NCBI GenBank assembly: GCA_034766995.1
Contig: CM068315.1
Location: 54,180,556-54,244,555, forward strand
Reading direction: 5' to 3'
Length of the DNA: 64,000 bases
From: Acanthacorydalis orientalis
Taxonomy: Eukaryota > Arthropoda > Insecta > Megaloptera > Corydalidae
The number at the start of each line of letters is the position of its first letter. The stretch's first letter is position 1. A model generated the notes under the pieces. It was not told the DNA's origin. It did not search any database and saw nothing but the letters and a program-made list of their open reading frames with translations. Positions 10,568 to 23,920 of this stretch are shown one piece after another. Made by a program: the position numbers and the translations under genes.

Positions 10568-11680
10568 AAACACCTTATTAAAACAAATTTATGTATTTAA
10601 AGCTCATAATTTTAACTTTATCCTCTAATTTTGTGATTTTCTGTTCTCATATATATACATATATGTATATATATACCAATCAATGAAAAAAAAACATTGT
10701 ATTGACCTTCAATAGAATTTATGAACAGCTGATGTACAGTTAAAAACGAATATTAATCATTGACAGTGATGAAAATCCGATGTTAGTTGTTCAACGCCAA
10801 TCATAATAATATCAGTTCGCGAAACAGCTGATAATTTTAACACTTAATGAATTACGACCGAACAATAAATTCAATTAGTGATTCAGATCGCTCGAACGGA
10901 TCAACCTGAATATCAAACACAACTCGAAGATAAAATCGCGAACGGATTATAAATGAATCGGCCGTTTCGCATCTGTTTTACGCCCCATGCTATTGAAAAG
11001 ATCCATTTAACGTCCGTTTGTCTCAAAAGACCTCAATCGTCGATTATCTCACGAACTGTGTCATAAAATGATCGATTGTTGTGAAGTCATACGGTATGCC
11101 CGTCCATAGATGTATACGTGTGTGTGTGTGTATGAATTCATATTGGAATAAGGACAACAAATCGGTCGGTCCAATGACCTTGATATCTGATACATAAAAA
11201 TTACGGAAACAGCAACCTACATGAACGGAGGACACATTAAAAGCACAGCGAGTTTAATCCCTCAAGCGAACCGATGTTGACATCACCATTATTGTAATTG
11301 ATGGATACATGACGTGATATTATCGGGAGACCAATTTTCTTTCCGGTTCAATTTGTGTCAATGTGTTTATGAGCGTTCGTTTTTAGAAGAATAGATGAAA
11401 TACTGTCTTATTCTTAGTATAGATGATGAGTCACTTATTTTTATTATAGGCGCCGGTATGTACCGTTAACAGCATAAAAACAGTGTCTATACTGACGCTT
11501 ATTGCACTTTATAAATTTCATATGTTCTTTTAACAATAATTTCTGTAAAAAGTATTGTTAACGGTTCGAATCATCACATCACAAATAAAAAAATTAAGAT
11601 TCTAATTTATCGAATGTGACTAAAAACAGTAAATAAATTGTCTACTTTGTATCCAACACTGCAGATATGACAAACTCATA
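10568..11680. other. no gene seen; CpG-richer island 10730-11380
   Basis: A long island of near-normal base composition with many CpGs and no repeats, but no ORF longer than about 60 codons. This suggests regulatory or conserved non-coding DNA rather than an exon. A short CA/TG microsatellite lies at about 11117-11132. Confidence 0.4.
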
Positions 11681-11685
11681 TAAAT

Positions 11686-11735
11686 TTTTCACTTTTTTGA
11701 TTTTCCTGTTTCAAGTGGTCCAGAACTGTTCGAAA
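11686..11735 (-). mobile_element. Mariner fragment (end of HTH region)
   Basis: CTTTTTTGATTTTCCTGTTT then CAAGTGGTCCAGAACTGTT on the plus strand. On the minus strand this encodes the family motif VLDHLKQ followed by a Lys-rich run. It is only a fragment, about 115 bp left of copy C and in the same orientation. Confidence 0.65.
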
Positions 11736-11848
11736 TTTCTTTCAATGATCATTTGTTAAATTTAATACCGAGACAATATTTATAAAATTGGAGCTTTATT
11801 TATATAATGCCAGTTAAAACAATAAAATCCATAGATATTCTCAAAATA

Positions 11849-12408
11849 TTAGATCGGTTGAAAAATAATTACGGTTTATCACCTTCGAACTCGTACATTT
11901 TTCTCTTTAGCGATTTTCTGTTTTAAGTGGTCCAGAACTATCGGACGAGTGTGTAACTTTCATGCAAGTTCTCGAATCGTTGTGCGTGGTTCCGATTCAA
12001 CTACCGCCTTCATTCGGTCGTTATGAACTGAATAAGGACGCCCGCGACCTTCACCAAATTCTCATCGCCAGCACGAAATTTTTGGAACCACCGTTGTATC
12101 GCAAGTTCCTAACAACACCCACATCAAAAGTATCGTTCAGTGTATGAGCAGTTTTTGCTGCTTCACCGCCCGTTTTCAAGTCATTCAAAAATTTATGCTC
12201 TTATTTGCTCCTTTTCTATCTTTAATTCAATAGCTCTGTTTGAAACAAAATTAATAACGAAACCAAAATCGATTTTACTAAAAGACAGACCGAAAAATGC
12301 ACTTTAAAATGATATTAATACGAACGCGATGAAATAACGCAGGCATTGAAAAATATAAAGATTAGGATTCAGTAAACAAAAACTGCAATTATTTTCCTAT
12401 CAACCTAA
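11849..12408 (-). mobile_element. Mariner deletion derivative, copy C
   Basis: Minus-strand copy of about 560 bp. Ends are AGATCGGTTGAAAAATAATT on the left and CTGCAATTATTTTCCTATCA then ACCTAA on the right. The minus frame still shows the shared motifs (an ARxxxxW block, DHLKQ) but has frameshifts. It shares the internal deletion of the other copies, with HLKQ...REK running directly into the 3' end. Confidence 0.83.
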
Positions 12409-12486
12409 TACGTTATTAACACCATAGTTTATTGTTTTAATAATTAAAAGAGATTGCAATTATAGTATTACAAGTAAAATATGACA

Positions 12487-12517
12487 TGATCTGATTTATA
12501 TAGACATACTAACACAT

Positions 12518-12569
<52 letters not shown>

Positions 12570-12716
12570 ATAACGATTACGTTGCTATATATCTAATAAT
12601 AATTATATAGACATAATGGGTTTAAAAAAATTCGTTTATTATTTCATTCGGTTGCATGTACAGGTTTATAATAGAAGTGGGCGAACGAAGCGATTAGGGG
12701 GCGAAGCCTCCTAGTA
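12487..12716 (+). mobile_element. Helitron-like repeat H, isolated copy
   Basis: The unit starts near TTTATATAGACATACTAACA, then (CA)n(TA)n, then an ACGATTACGTTGCTATATAT block. It ends with a GGGCGA-CGAAGCGAT stretch, the hairpin GGGGGCGAAGCCTCC (12697-12711) and CTAGT. A short GC hairpin followed at once by CTAG is the known 3' end of Helitrons. The absence of coding sequence and the internal microsatellite resemble nonautonomous Helitron relatives. The same unit forms the array at 17188-18165. The Helitron call rests on the terminus only. Confidence 0.55.
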
Positions 12717-12962
12717 TATATATACTAAGCTATCACTGTAACTGAAAAATGTAGTATCTAACTGTAACTCATGCCTGTCATTATAAAAGTCCATATTTAT
12801 TGCAAGAAATTCTTAAGCATTCTTGGTAAATATACACAATAGATGTTGATTATTCATATTTACAAACTAATTTAAATAATTCTAATCATATAATGGAGGA
12901 CACACCTCACATTCACTACTGTAAAAGATAATTATATACAATTATAGATATCAATTGTTATT

Positions 12963-13005
<43 letters not shown>

Positions 13006-14640
13006 CATAAAAAAATAATAAATAAAGTTTTTACTAAACTAAAAAATAAAGAAGTGTGTGAACGATGTAAAATTAATAAATGCTGAATTGTTTTTTTTTA
13101 AAAAAAATGTAGATTAATGGATATCTCAAAGGAAAAATAAACAATCATATGATTTACTAAAATAATGTTACAATTTAACAAGAACTCATTAAACTACTTG
13201 AGATCAAAATTTATACAAATTCATTAATCATTAATTGCATAAAGAGGAAAAAAATCGGCGAGTTAATGATTAATGGTACATGTGTTTGCAAAGTCAATCT
13301 GTAATATATTAGAACATTTACCTAAGAACCGAGACAGAGAAATTTAAGTAAAAAACAAACGAATAGTTAAACCACTATATATATTTTTGTAATTAGTTTC
13401 GTATACCTTAATGACTCTGAATCTCTCAAACACTTAATAACTTCATTGATAATTAACCATTGGAGACTATTTTAGTTCATGGCATTAATCACGGAATTTT
13501 CGACTTGAGATCTGTTTGTAATTGCGAATGCCACTACAGTTATTTAATTTATTTTAAGGAGCTGTTAACACAAATACAATAGATCGGTTACAGGCCAATA
13601 ACTAAATATATATATCGGTATTGTTGTCCGTCCGCTTTGAAAATTAAAAAATACAGAACGGTAATAAATTAAAATTTGTAGCACAGGTAAATAATAACAA
13701 GGTATTTCTGAAAATTAATCGATAATGTTCTTAATATTTTGTAAGTCATGTATGAATAATATTATTTTTTGACTATATTTAAACGATTATATTTTTTTAT
13801 AAAAAGTATAATCTTAGTAAATAATTAGAATTTTTTTAATTACTATTTAATCAAATAATTAATTTAAATCTAATTTAATTTAAACGCATTTTTTATGCGC
13901 TCAAAATAAAATGAAGACAATTATAAAAAATTTGGTGTGTGAATTTTTAATATTTCATAGATGCTCTAACGCCTGGTATGAATTGTATTCTTCCATGTTA
14001 AGTTCATTGAATTCATCAATGAAAGAATTCAAGAATAGATTGGAGAGGGCAATCAGTATAAAAGTAAGTGTTTGTTCCCTCAAGAAAAATGTATAATTAG
14101 GTTTACTATTATAATCAAATTCTGTTTTTACAAGTAAAGTTATAATTATTGTATTTAATAAATAAATTATGTATTGAATTAAAACACATTTAATAATAAA
14201 ATGGTTTATTGTTAGGCTTGGAAATATATTTTTATACATTTTCAACTTCGGAGATATTTTATGTTTATTTTTATAACAATTAATATAATTAAATCTTACT
14301 TATTGTACTAACAGTTCTCGACAATTCCATCAATCACAACCCACGTGTACTGTATGGAGTTTTTAAACTGACGATGCTTTCAACAGCTATCAACATATCG
14401 AATAAGAAAAGAAATTGATATAAGAAGTTAACTATTAATACCGATTAAAATTCGTATCTATACATACACGGGTCTTAGAATTAAAGAGTGAGAATAAATC
14501 ATAACAAATCGCCTAATACTGATTGATGTAAAAAGATAAAAAATAAGTCGATAGGAGGACCGTACAGCAGATATTTTATTTATATCAGATTTTGTCTAAT
14601 TTTTTTTAAAAAATGTTTAAATTTTAAAAAAATCAATTAT
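12717..14640. other. no gene seen
   Basis: AT-rich unique sequence with a (TA)n tract at about 12967-13003. Short ORFs on both strands lack family motifs. Confidence 0.4.
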
Positions 14641-14662
14641 CACATGATATATAATATCAAAT

Positions 14663-14664
<2 letters not shown>

Positions 14665-14714
<50 letters not shown>

Positions 14715-14754
14715 TATATATATATATATATATATATGTTTATATATATATATA
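14665..14754. repeat. Interrupted (TA)n microsatellite
   Basis: A TA tract of about 90 bp broken by two TGTT interruptions, which points to internal duplication of the tract. Confidence 0.95.
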
Positions 14755-15309
14755 AAATTTATTTGGTACTGAATGAAAAATTATCAAATTAAAATCACAA
14801 TTAAAGAACATTATATAAAAAAACAGATATATAGACATGAAATGAAACAAGGAACATATATCTAAATGACACTGATTTATATGTTAACATATGATATATT
14901 TTTTTCCATATAATGATTCATTAAAAGGTATTTCATTAATGAAAATAGGTACATAAATTATTAACTGAATGCAATAAACGAATTTCGTCTGTACAGATAT
15001 TCAAAAAAAAAGTGTATTAAATTAATGAGCGCTGGTAATAAAATTTTAATTGAACACGATTAATATCAAACGGTGAAACGAAACTCAGTAAGGCAAATTT
15101 ACCACCAATTATGATGCAAATGTTTATTATCTAAATTTGCAATCGTCTTGTTCCGTTCATTATGTAGATATAATAATTATTATATCATTCATACGACTAT
15201 TGTTCTTGCTGGTGTTTGAAATATTTTACATATGGCTTAAAATATGCAATATTTCAGTGTGATGATTGTAAAAATTTACAGTATAGTACGTACGTACATG
15301 CATATATAC

Positions 15310-15374
<65 letters not shown>

Positions 15375-15599
15375 AAGAAAATGAATTTTGTATTGTATTC
15401 TTTTATTAAAAGCATTTTAATGCAATCGCTAAGATAAAATCTATATTGTAAGATGAATTAAAAAATTGCATTAAAATACATATTTAATTATATATAATAT
15501 CATTTTATTTCTAAACAATTTAAACCTATATAATATATTTATATTAATGCAAGAAATCCTTTAAAAGTGCTTTTCCACTTAATGCATTTCTGTTATATG

Positions 15600-15656
<57 letters not shown>

Positions 15657-16060
15657 TACACAAAATTGAAAAATATGTCATTTTCATAAAACACATTTCA
15701 TAAAAATTTACACTTTGTGTCATTGACTCTAAAACTCACATATTTTTTTAAAAAAAAGACATGTACAAAGATTTGAAAAAGAGAGACAGAAAAACATGTA
15801 CAAAGCTTTTATAAATATTCTTCCAGTGTATTCATCTATATTGTTTTTTTGTCAAATGAGAAAATTTGTATAGAAAACACAATTAATGTACGGAGATAAA
15901 TTAATGATTTTATTTAAGAAAAATTTTGTACTTTTCATAAAAAATAAACTTTTGTAGGAGTATCAGAAAGCACATTAAACAAAAAAAATATATATATTCA
16001 GTAAGTATTTGAATTTTGAATTGACATAGATTATTTATTTATTAATGAGACAGGGTTATT
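14755..16060. other. no gene seen; two TA tracts
   Basis: AT-rich sequence with (TA)n tracts at about 15318-15371 and 15603-15652. The first follows a short ACGT/ATAC-rich stretch. Confidence 0.4.
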
Positions 16061-16066
16061 GTTACA

Positions 16067-16091
16067 GTGTTGAATGAAGTAATAAAATCGT

Positions 16092-16145
<54 letters not shown>

Positions 16146-16168
16146 GACATTTTATTACTTCATTCAAC

Positions 16169-16170
<2 letters not shown>
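16067..16170. repeat. Hairpin: 32-bp inverted arms around a (TA)n core
   Basis: The left arm, GTGTTGAATGAAGTAATAAA plus AT (16067-16088), is perfectly inverted at 16149-16170. After a 3-base mismatch the pairing continues through TGCATAT into the (TA)n core (about 16097-16142). A second TA tract follows at 16174-16215. No element is recognised. It could be a foldback element or an inverted duplication across a TA tract. Confidence 0.85.
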
Positions 16171-16215
<45 letters not shown>

Positions 16216-16218
<3 letters not shown>

Positions 16219-16640
16219 TGAATAACCTTAAGGAAACATCTATAATTGACTCATTAGTTTCGAACCAGTTTTACAAGAAGCACCAGTCTAATCTTTTATA
16301 ATTTATATCTCGGAAATTAACTAAATAATAACATAATTCAAATAAAATAAATTAGAGATAATTTGATATAAATTAATATTTTTTATATTATTTTTTATGT
16401 AGGTAAACATAGAAATTCTCTTTAAAACCATAAAATAAATAAAAATATAATATAAAAATCGTTAATAAAAAAAAAGTGAACACTTACCACCGCGTACAAA
16501 AAATAAATAAATAAACAACCAGATAACAACCGGAACCAGGAACAAAAAAAAAATGCAACACCGAAAAACGGAACACAGAAATAAAAATTCGATAATAAAT
16601 CACAAAACAATCGAAAAAGTCAGCTGAGTGAAGAAGCGGT
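16216..16640. other. no gene seen
   Basis: AT-rich sequence upstream of the promoter-like island at 16644. No exon or repeat recognised. Confidence 0.4.
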
Positions 16641-16643
16641 TGC

Positions 16644-16677
16644 TATAAATATAGATATGTATCAACATATAACCAGT
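16644..16677 (+). promoter_or_regulatory. Candidate TATA + initiator core promoter
   Basis: TATAAATA starts at 16644. A CAGT initiator-like element (AACCAGTTC) has its A at 16675, a spacing of 31 that is typical for animal TATA promoters. The sequence switches here from very AT-rich to a GC-normal island containing a strong donor. That context makes a transcription start more likely than chance, but single motif pairs are weak evidence. Confidence 0.4.
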
Positions 16678-16783
16678 TCTAAAAATAATCTGAGCGGAGA
16701 TCGTGATGCTTATCAATGCCGTAACAGATCAGATGCTGCGTCGACACTGGTCTTCGACTTCTTGTGGTCTCATGTGCCGTCAG
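16675..16783 (+). CDS. Candidate first exon, product unknown
   Basis: This GC-normal segment lies downstream of the TATA/initiator pair and ends in a strong donor (GTGCCGTCAG then GTGAGAAC, boundary 16783). The first ATG after the proposed start (16706) opens a frame of 26 codons to the donor (MLINAVTDQMLRRHW...). A different frame, open from 16657 to 16947, spans the donor; its TGG- and CGT-containing codons are not AT-biased. I cannot tell which frame, if any, is used. No family is recognised and no following exon was found. Confidence 0.25.
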
Positions 16784-17142
16784 GTGAGAACATCATACGC
16801 CGAAGGAGTCAATGGCATTACTGGCTAACGTTGAAAGAGTCAGCTCAAGAAGTACAACCAACTGACATATGCGCTCTCTTACGACGTTGTCCAGTGGTCG
16901 TTGAAAGCCACTGTTTTCTTATAAAATGGAATGACCACTACCACTGACTGAGATAGATCGGTGGGATCGATGGAATCATAAATACATCAATGTACACTTT
17001 ATGTTTATATATATATATATACAGATGATACATCAAAGCATTAAATGAATTTCATTTTTTCTTTAATAATTATCTTGCAGATTTTAACAATTACATCAAA
17101 TCATAAAATCTCTTCTTAACAATTTTGAATACTTATCTATCG

Positions 17143-17187
<45 letters not shown>
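16784..17187. other. no gene seen
   Basis: The GC-normal island continues to about 16960. After that come AT-rich sequence and a (TA)n tract (17145-17189), where the Helitron-like array begins. Confidence 0.4.
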
Positions 17188-17194
<7 letters not shown>

Positions 17195-17274
17195 GAATTC
17201 AGCCACAAAAAACTGAAAAGTTGCAAAAAATAATTTACTGCCATGTTTATATAGACCTGCTAACACACACACAC

Positions 17275-17328
<54 letters not shown>

Positions 17329-17488
17329 GTAACAATTACATTGCTATATATCTAATAATAATTATAAAGGCATAATGGGTTTTAAAAAATATGTTTATTA
17401 TTTCATCTGGTTGCATTTACAGGTTTATAATAGAAATGTGGGCGAGCGAAGCGATCAGAGGGCAAAGCACCCTTGTATGTATATACAT

Positions 17489-17544
<56 letters not shown>

Positions 17545-17638
17545 TAGCCACAGAAAACTAAAAGGTTGCAAAAATAATTTACTGGTATGTTTATATAGAC
17601 ACTGACACACACACACATACACACATATATATATATAT

Positions 17639-17686
<48 letters not shown>

Positions 17687-17925
17687 CGATTACGTTGCTA
17701 TATATCTGATAATAATTATATAGACATAATGGGTTTTAATAAACATGTTTATTATTTCTTTTGGTTGCATTTACAGATTTATAATAGAAAAGTGGGCAAG
17801 CAAATCGATCAGGGGGCGAAGCCCCCAAATATATATATATATATATATAGTATTTTACCACAAAAAAAATAAAAGGTTGCAAAAAATAATTTATTGCCAT
17901 ATTTATATAGGTCTACTAACACACC

Positions 17926-18020
<95 letters not shown>

Positions 18021-18165
18021 CTGTTACATTGCTATGTATCTGATAATAATTATTCAGACATACTGAGATTTAAAAAAATATGCTTATTATTTCATTCGGT
18101 TGCATATACAGATTTTTAATTGAAATGTGGGCGAGGGAAGCGATCAGGGGGCGAAGCCCCTAGAA
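17188..18165 (+). mobile_element. Helitron-like repeat H, tandem array of three units
   Basis: Three head-to-tail units of about 310-350 bp, starting near 17188, 17540 and 17850. Each runs: CCACAAAAAACTGAAAAGTT-like head, TTTACTGCCATGTTTATATA, (CA)n, (TA)n, ACGTTGCTATATATCT block, GGTTGCATTTACAG, GGGCGAGCGAAGCGATCAG, terminal hairpin. Hairpins lie at about 17458-17473 (degenerate), 17812-17826 (perfect GGGGGCGAAGCCCCC) and 18147-18160. The last is followed by CTAG. Units have no ORF except TA-driven ones. The (TA)n length varies from unit to unit, which accounts for most of the length differences. Confidence 0.65.
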
Positions 18166-18627
18166 TATATATATATATATCAAAAATTAAATAAGCCTTA
18201 ATATGAATATTTCAATAGTTATGACTTGTTTTACACAGATTATTTAAAAATATCGCTCCAATCTAATAAGCAATAATTAAACAACCTTTTTTCTCTTAAT
18301 AACAACATGTTAAATTTTAACAGAGATGTGAATGTATTCAGATAAACGAAATCGCATGTTTGTAAATCGAATTTTGTTCATATATGAGAAGATGTCTCGG
18401 GATTAAAGTACAATATTTTCTTCACACTGTCATAATATATTTTTAAATCGTTTCAATGAAAAAAATTTGATGATTTATTGTACATTTTTAGTGATTCCTT
18501 TATCGGTAATTTTATTCATGTCTTTTAGTTTTAGTAAAAATAATGATACAATCAGATGATATAAAATCTGTAAATTATGTTTAGATTTGTGGTTCATGTC
18601 ATAAACTATGTTTAAAAACAAGTGTTA
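18166..18627. other. no gene seen
   Basis: AT-rich unique sequence following the array. Confidence 0.4.
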
Positions 18628-18720
18628 GCGGCCTTGACCGCCGCGACGATGGTCAAACATGATCTTCCCATAAATGCACATACGACGCTTAAGGCGCTTT
18701 AGTACTCTGCAAGATCTTAT
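18628..18720. other. GC-rich island, possible exon
   Basis: About 90 bp of GC- and CpG-rich DNA (GCGGCCTTGACCGCCGCGAC ...). On the plus strand it is bounded by TTAG and a consensus donor (CTTATA then GTAAGT). One minus-strand frame is also open and rich in Arg and Lys (RVLKRLKRRMCIYGK). Neither reading is a recognised protein. Confidence 0.3.
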
Positions 18721-18766
18721 AGTAAGTCAACATAAAAACAAATATTTATCGATCTATACTTACATA

Positions 18767-18773
18767 TATATAT

Positions 18774-18861
<88 letters not shown>
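18767..18861. repeat. (TA)n microsatellite
   Basis: A TA tract of about 95 bp with one AAA interruption. Confidence 0.95.
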
Positions 18862-18863
<2 letters not shown>

Positions 18864-21439
18864 TCACATAATATTAATAAATAGAAATTAAATTATTCAA
18901 GAAATATAAAATTAGAGGTCGAGTACTATTGATGACCTTAACTTTCTGTTAAATTCGCACAGTAATACTTAACGGCTTACTGTACGATTTTTATTTTATC
19001 AAGTCTTTCGAAAAGAATTGTTTAAATAACACTCTGGCGAGATAATTAAGTGTATAAAAAAAATAATAAAAATAAAAACGTTCTGTCGGCAAAAAAAAAA
19101 CATCAAGAATAATTTCTACGGAAGTGGACGAAATTCTTCTTGTAGAAATTTGTACAGCAATTTTAAGAATTATATGCGAATTCTGTGAATAGTTGTTCAG
19201 TTCATTTCTTCTCTGTTGTGTCGAAATATGAGGATTATAATTTTATGGAGGAATGAGCGTTATGAAATAAAAGATTACTTGATTTCTAATTAATGAGAAT
19301 GGACATTTTTTTTAACCAGTTTGATAAAGAATATTTTAAAAATATTACAAATTTATATAAATTTTTTTTTATACATTTTAGGAAAAATATCTTTTTAATA
19401 TTTAACCTACAATAAGTTAATCTTTTGAAATCTCAAAAAAATTTTTAATTTTATAGAAGACGAAAAATGACTAGAAAAATCGGCACCAAACTTAAATTGA
19501 TAAAAACCGCAATTATTTTTGCACCAAACAAATAGATAAAATTGTGTAAAGTATGAAACGGTAGGATATTCATAATTAAAATTTGCATCACAAGCACATA
19601 TTATTCACAAAATGTTTCCTGTAAAAATCATATAGAATTATCTCCCTTTCCCTAATAATATTAACATGTAATATTTATTTATAATCATACATAATTTAAT
19701 CTTTTTACAACTTAAATAGTTTCTGTATCGATGGAAAAAAACAGTAATACATTACAAATGTATACCTAGTGTATTCATATAGAAATGTGTCAGTAATTTA
19801 AATGATCAGTAAAGACTCATTCTATGTATAAAACATCATATAAATAGTAACAGTTATCTTGTTTGTCCCACACGGTAATTGAGCTTGGATCGGTATAAAA
19901 AAATCATTTATCTCTCTAAAAAATGAACGGACACTAGACTTAAAATATTTAAACACTTCTGAATGTCCAACACTAAAAATTGTTTGTGTATGGGCATTTT
20001 TTTCGTTCTTAATTGTTTTATGAAATGTAAGCAAATGACTTTATAACTCAATTGCCTTAATTAACAGTGTTTTATTGATATGTACTTTTAATTTAATTGC
20101 TGTTTTTTTTAAAACCTTAATAACTGTCTAAAAATCTAATTAATATACCGGTTACTGAAAATTAAATAATAAAAACTATGACTATTGATGTGAATTAATT
20201 TAATTGAATATCGTTTATAATTATTTTCAAATAATCAAAACGCCGTAATGAAATATAAATTGATTATTCCAACCGTTATACACATGAAGAACAGGTATAA
20301 GGTATTTAATAAGAATAAGATCGATCTGATGATAACTATTTCTTGTCAGTACTTTTCGGAAATCGATTTTGAATGCATAATCGAAATGAATATATAAGCA
20401 TTGGTACGTACATATTTTAATTAAATTCATTTTTTACATTTCTTCATATCGGAAAGTAATAATATATAAATAAAAGTACAAATCGGTGAGTTCAACGTTC
20501 GATCAATAACTGTATGTTCAAACATAATTAAATATAAAAATTCAAATGTTTTTATTTCCATTTTTCTGAATTTCAAAAATCAGTATTTTAATTAACAATT
20601 TTATCGTTCAAGTTTTTTTTAGAAAATTTTGACAACATTTCATGTATTCTTGAATATCGTGAGTTTCGATATCGACCGAACTTGTTAAAGCCTTATTATT
20701 AGAAAAAGAAGTAAAAAAATTACAACATTTTTTTATAAAAGAGAAGTGACATCTACAAAAGTGGGATAACATGATTTCAGGCAATTTTTTTTATTTTTCA
20801 CTTTATCATTTCGCAGAAAAATCGTTATATTTTCCCAAATCAAAATCTGTTTTAACTTTTTTTATTTTCAGTACTCAGATGTTCTCAAACAAGCTCACGA
20901 ATTCTTAAGAACAGCTTCGAGAGATTAACTCAGATGGATATCCCTAAACAAAATTTTGAGTGAAATACTGAGATCTTTTTAATTGAATGTTTTTTTTTCT
21001 GAATATCCAGCAATATTCGATAAACCTACAACTACCTTCTTCCTTTTCCGTTTTTCTTTTTGTGAGAAATCAGATTATCTGCATTGTTTAAAATAAATCG
21101 TTTAAAATAATCAAAATAAAGAAAGGAGACTGACTTGTTGACTCAAAAACCACTCTTCGTTTTAAAATTTCAAAAATCGATCCGGATATACTTGCACTAG
21201 TGTTTGATTCTATCCGATGGATTAAATAGTTTTTTATTTCATTAAAATGATAATATATTACATGTTAAACATTTTCCTACTTCAATAACTCAGGTTTGTG
21301 TTTTTATTTTATCCAGTTATGGATCTATTATTTTATATATACATTTGTTATCCTATATATAAATGTATATTATTGTGTCACAATGTTTTTGTCAATTTTT
21401 ATCATTTTCTATTTTCTTATCATTACTTTCTACTTATTA

Positions 21440-21440
<1 letters not shown>
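18862..21440. other. no gene seen apart from a mariner end at 19500
   Basis: AT-rich unique sequence. Short ORFs near 19822-20034 and 20227-20430 have no family motifs. A solo mariner terminal repeat lies at about 19503-19532 and is listed separately. Confidence 0.4.
19503..19532 (+). mobile_element. Solo mariner terminal repeat (Hsmar1-like)
   Basis: AAAACCGCAATTATTTTTGC then ACCAAAC. Inverted, it reads GTTTGGTGCAAAAATAATTG, closer to the Hsmar1/cecropia consensus than the other copies because it keeps the TGCA. No partner end or coding part was found nearby. Confidence 0.6.
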
Positions 21441-21902
<462 letters not shown>

Positions 21903-23149
21903 AATATTCAAGTTGCATTCTTACTCTATTGTTGTATCAGCTGCATATATTTTTTCACTTGCTAAATATCACGATTAGACACAGGTTTTGTTTCAGGTAT
22001 TTTTTATTTCGATATGATAATTTCGAAAAGTTATGCCACCATCTTTATGTACAGTAAAAATATATTACATTTATATTACCGGTGATCTCATTTGTCTGAC
22101 ATTTTTAGTGTTATCTTTTATGGTGCTCTAATAAAAAAATCTATGTTATTAGATTGAATGATGTTTATTTTTATTTTATTTCAGAATTGATCTATAAATA
22201 ATACGTCCTATACGAATGTATAGAATGTTTTAACGATACACACTAACATCTTTATTAAAAAAAAGCGTTTAATGAAAACAACGAACATATTTAGATATAA
22301 ATCAAGATATCATGGAGGATTTAAATCTCGAATATATCCTTATTCTATAAACGGAACGTTTATCTACTGTGACAAGATCCGATCTCGAAAGTGTTCCGAA
22401 ATGACTAACAAAAATGTATGCTGTTTGTTACATTTTGCACGCACATATAGATATAATTCATGTTAAACTCGCCGAACAACATTTCATAAACTGAAATGCA
22501 TTATAACCAGCTACTGGTTGTACAATTTAAAACAATAAGATACCAATTACAAGCGCCACTGTTTTCAAACGTGTCAATAAAAAGATCCGAATCTATTCGT
22601 TACACTGGAGTGTATAATGAAACCACATTTTTGAAAAATAACCGCAAACACTTATCATTATTTCAACGTAATTTACTTTATGATATATCTTTAAGTATGT
22701 TAAAACACTAATAATTACAGTCGGCTCGCAATCGTCTATGATATTTTATTGTAAGGTAATTTGTGGTGCGATTTTTTTTTGCGCTTGTTAAGGACGACTT
22801 AAATAGTGACCTTGAACATGCACAGATTCTATTAGTCGTCTGCATGTATAGACTTTACTCTTTTTTTATAGTTTTACTTGTTATTTGGGTTCAGTGCTTG
22901 TGTTCAAAGGAAGTTTGTTCATCTATTTGTTTTGTTTTATATATAAATTGCAGTAGAATTAAAAAAATCTATTCTTTCTATGATTTTTATTTTATTTTAC
23001 ACTATACTTGTTCTCAATTACTGCTGTAAAAACTACGACACATATAGTTTCTTCAGTTTTCAAATTGTTCACTGTATATAGTAAGTCTTATTAATTTTTA
23101 TCTGAAACTAGCACGAAACAAACCAGTAAGTAACAATAAAAATCTTTAA
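21903..23149. other. no gene seen
   Basis: AT-rich sequence. ORFs at 22272-22466 and 22496-22711 are open in a slightly less AT-rich stretch but match nothing I know and lack start or splice context. Confidence 0.4.
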
Positions 23150-23604
23150 TATTCTTCCTAATGTATCTCTTTAACAATGATAACTGTAAAATTGCATTGT
23201 AAAATCATTCATCCTCATCCGAACCAGTTTTGAGATTGGATTGAAACAGATTCAGATCATAATATTTTATAAAGAAATCAGTAATTTTTTCCATAAAATA
23301 CAATCTTTTTTTATGAATAGGACACAAATTAAAGGATCGTTTGTTTAAAGCTTGCAATTAATTATTATTATACTGCTGTCAATAATTCAAATAATATTTA
23401 ATTAAATCTTTAATATAATTTCAATATTCTTCCAAACTAACTTTTTAAAAAAATAATAGTTAAAAAAGTAATTTATTGACCGAATAATTGTAGAAAAGAA
23501 ATAAGTAAAACTTCATAAAAAAAACTTCACAACAACTTTAAAATTAAAATTCAAAAATCTAAATCAGAAACTAGTGATTCGAAGGAATGTTCTAGAAGCA
23601 TTTA

Positions 23605-23666
<62 letters not shown>

Positions 23667-23833
23667 TAGATTGTACTGTTTTATATTAATATTATATAAT
23701 AATAATCGCAAAAAAATAAGTAAAACTTATTAAAAAAAACTTCTCAATAATTTTAAAATTAAAATTCATAAATCTCTGATAAATCTAAATCAGAAACAAG
23801 TGATTCAAAGGAATGTTCTAGAAGCATTTAATT

Positions 23834-23920
<87 letters not shown>

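Noticed and set aside
11962..12147. Plus-strand ORF with apparent normal codon use
   Set aside because: Antisense of the mariner HTH region of copy C.
22272..22711. Two ORFs of 64 and 71 codons, one Cys-containing
   Set aside because: No signal peptide, motif or splice context; consistent with chance.
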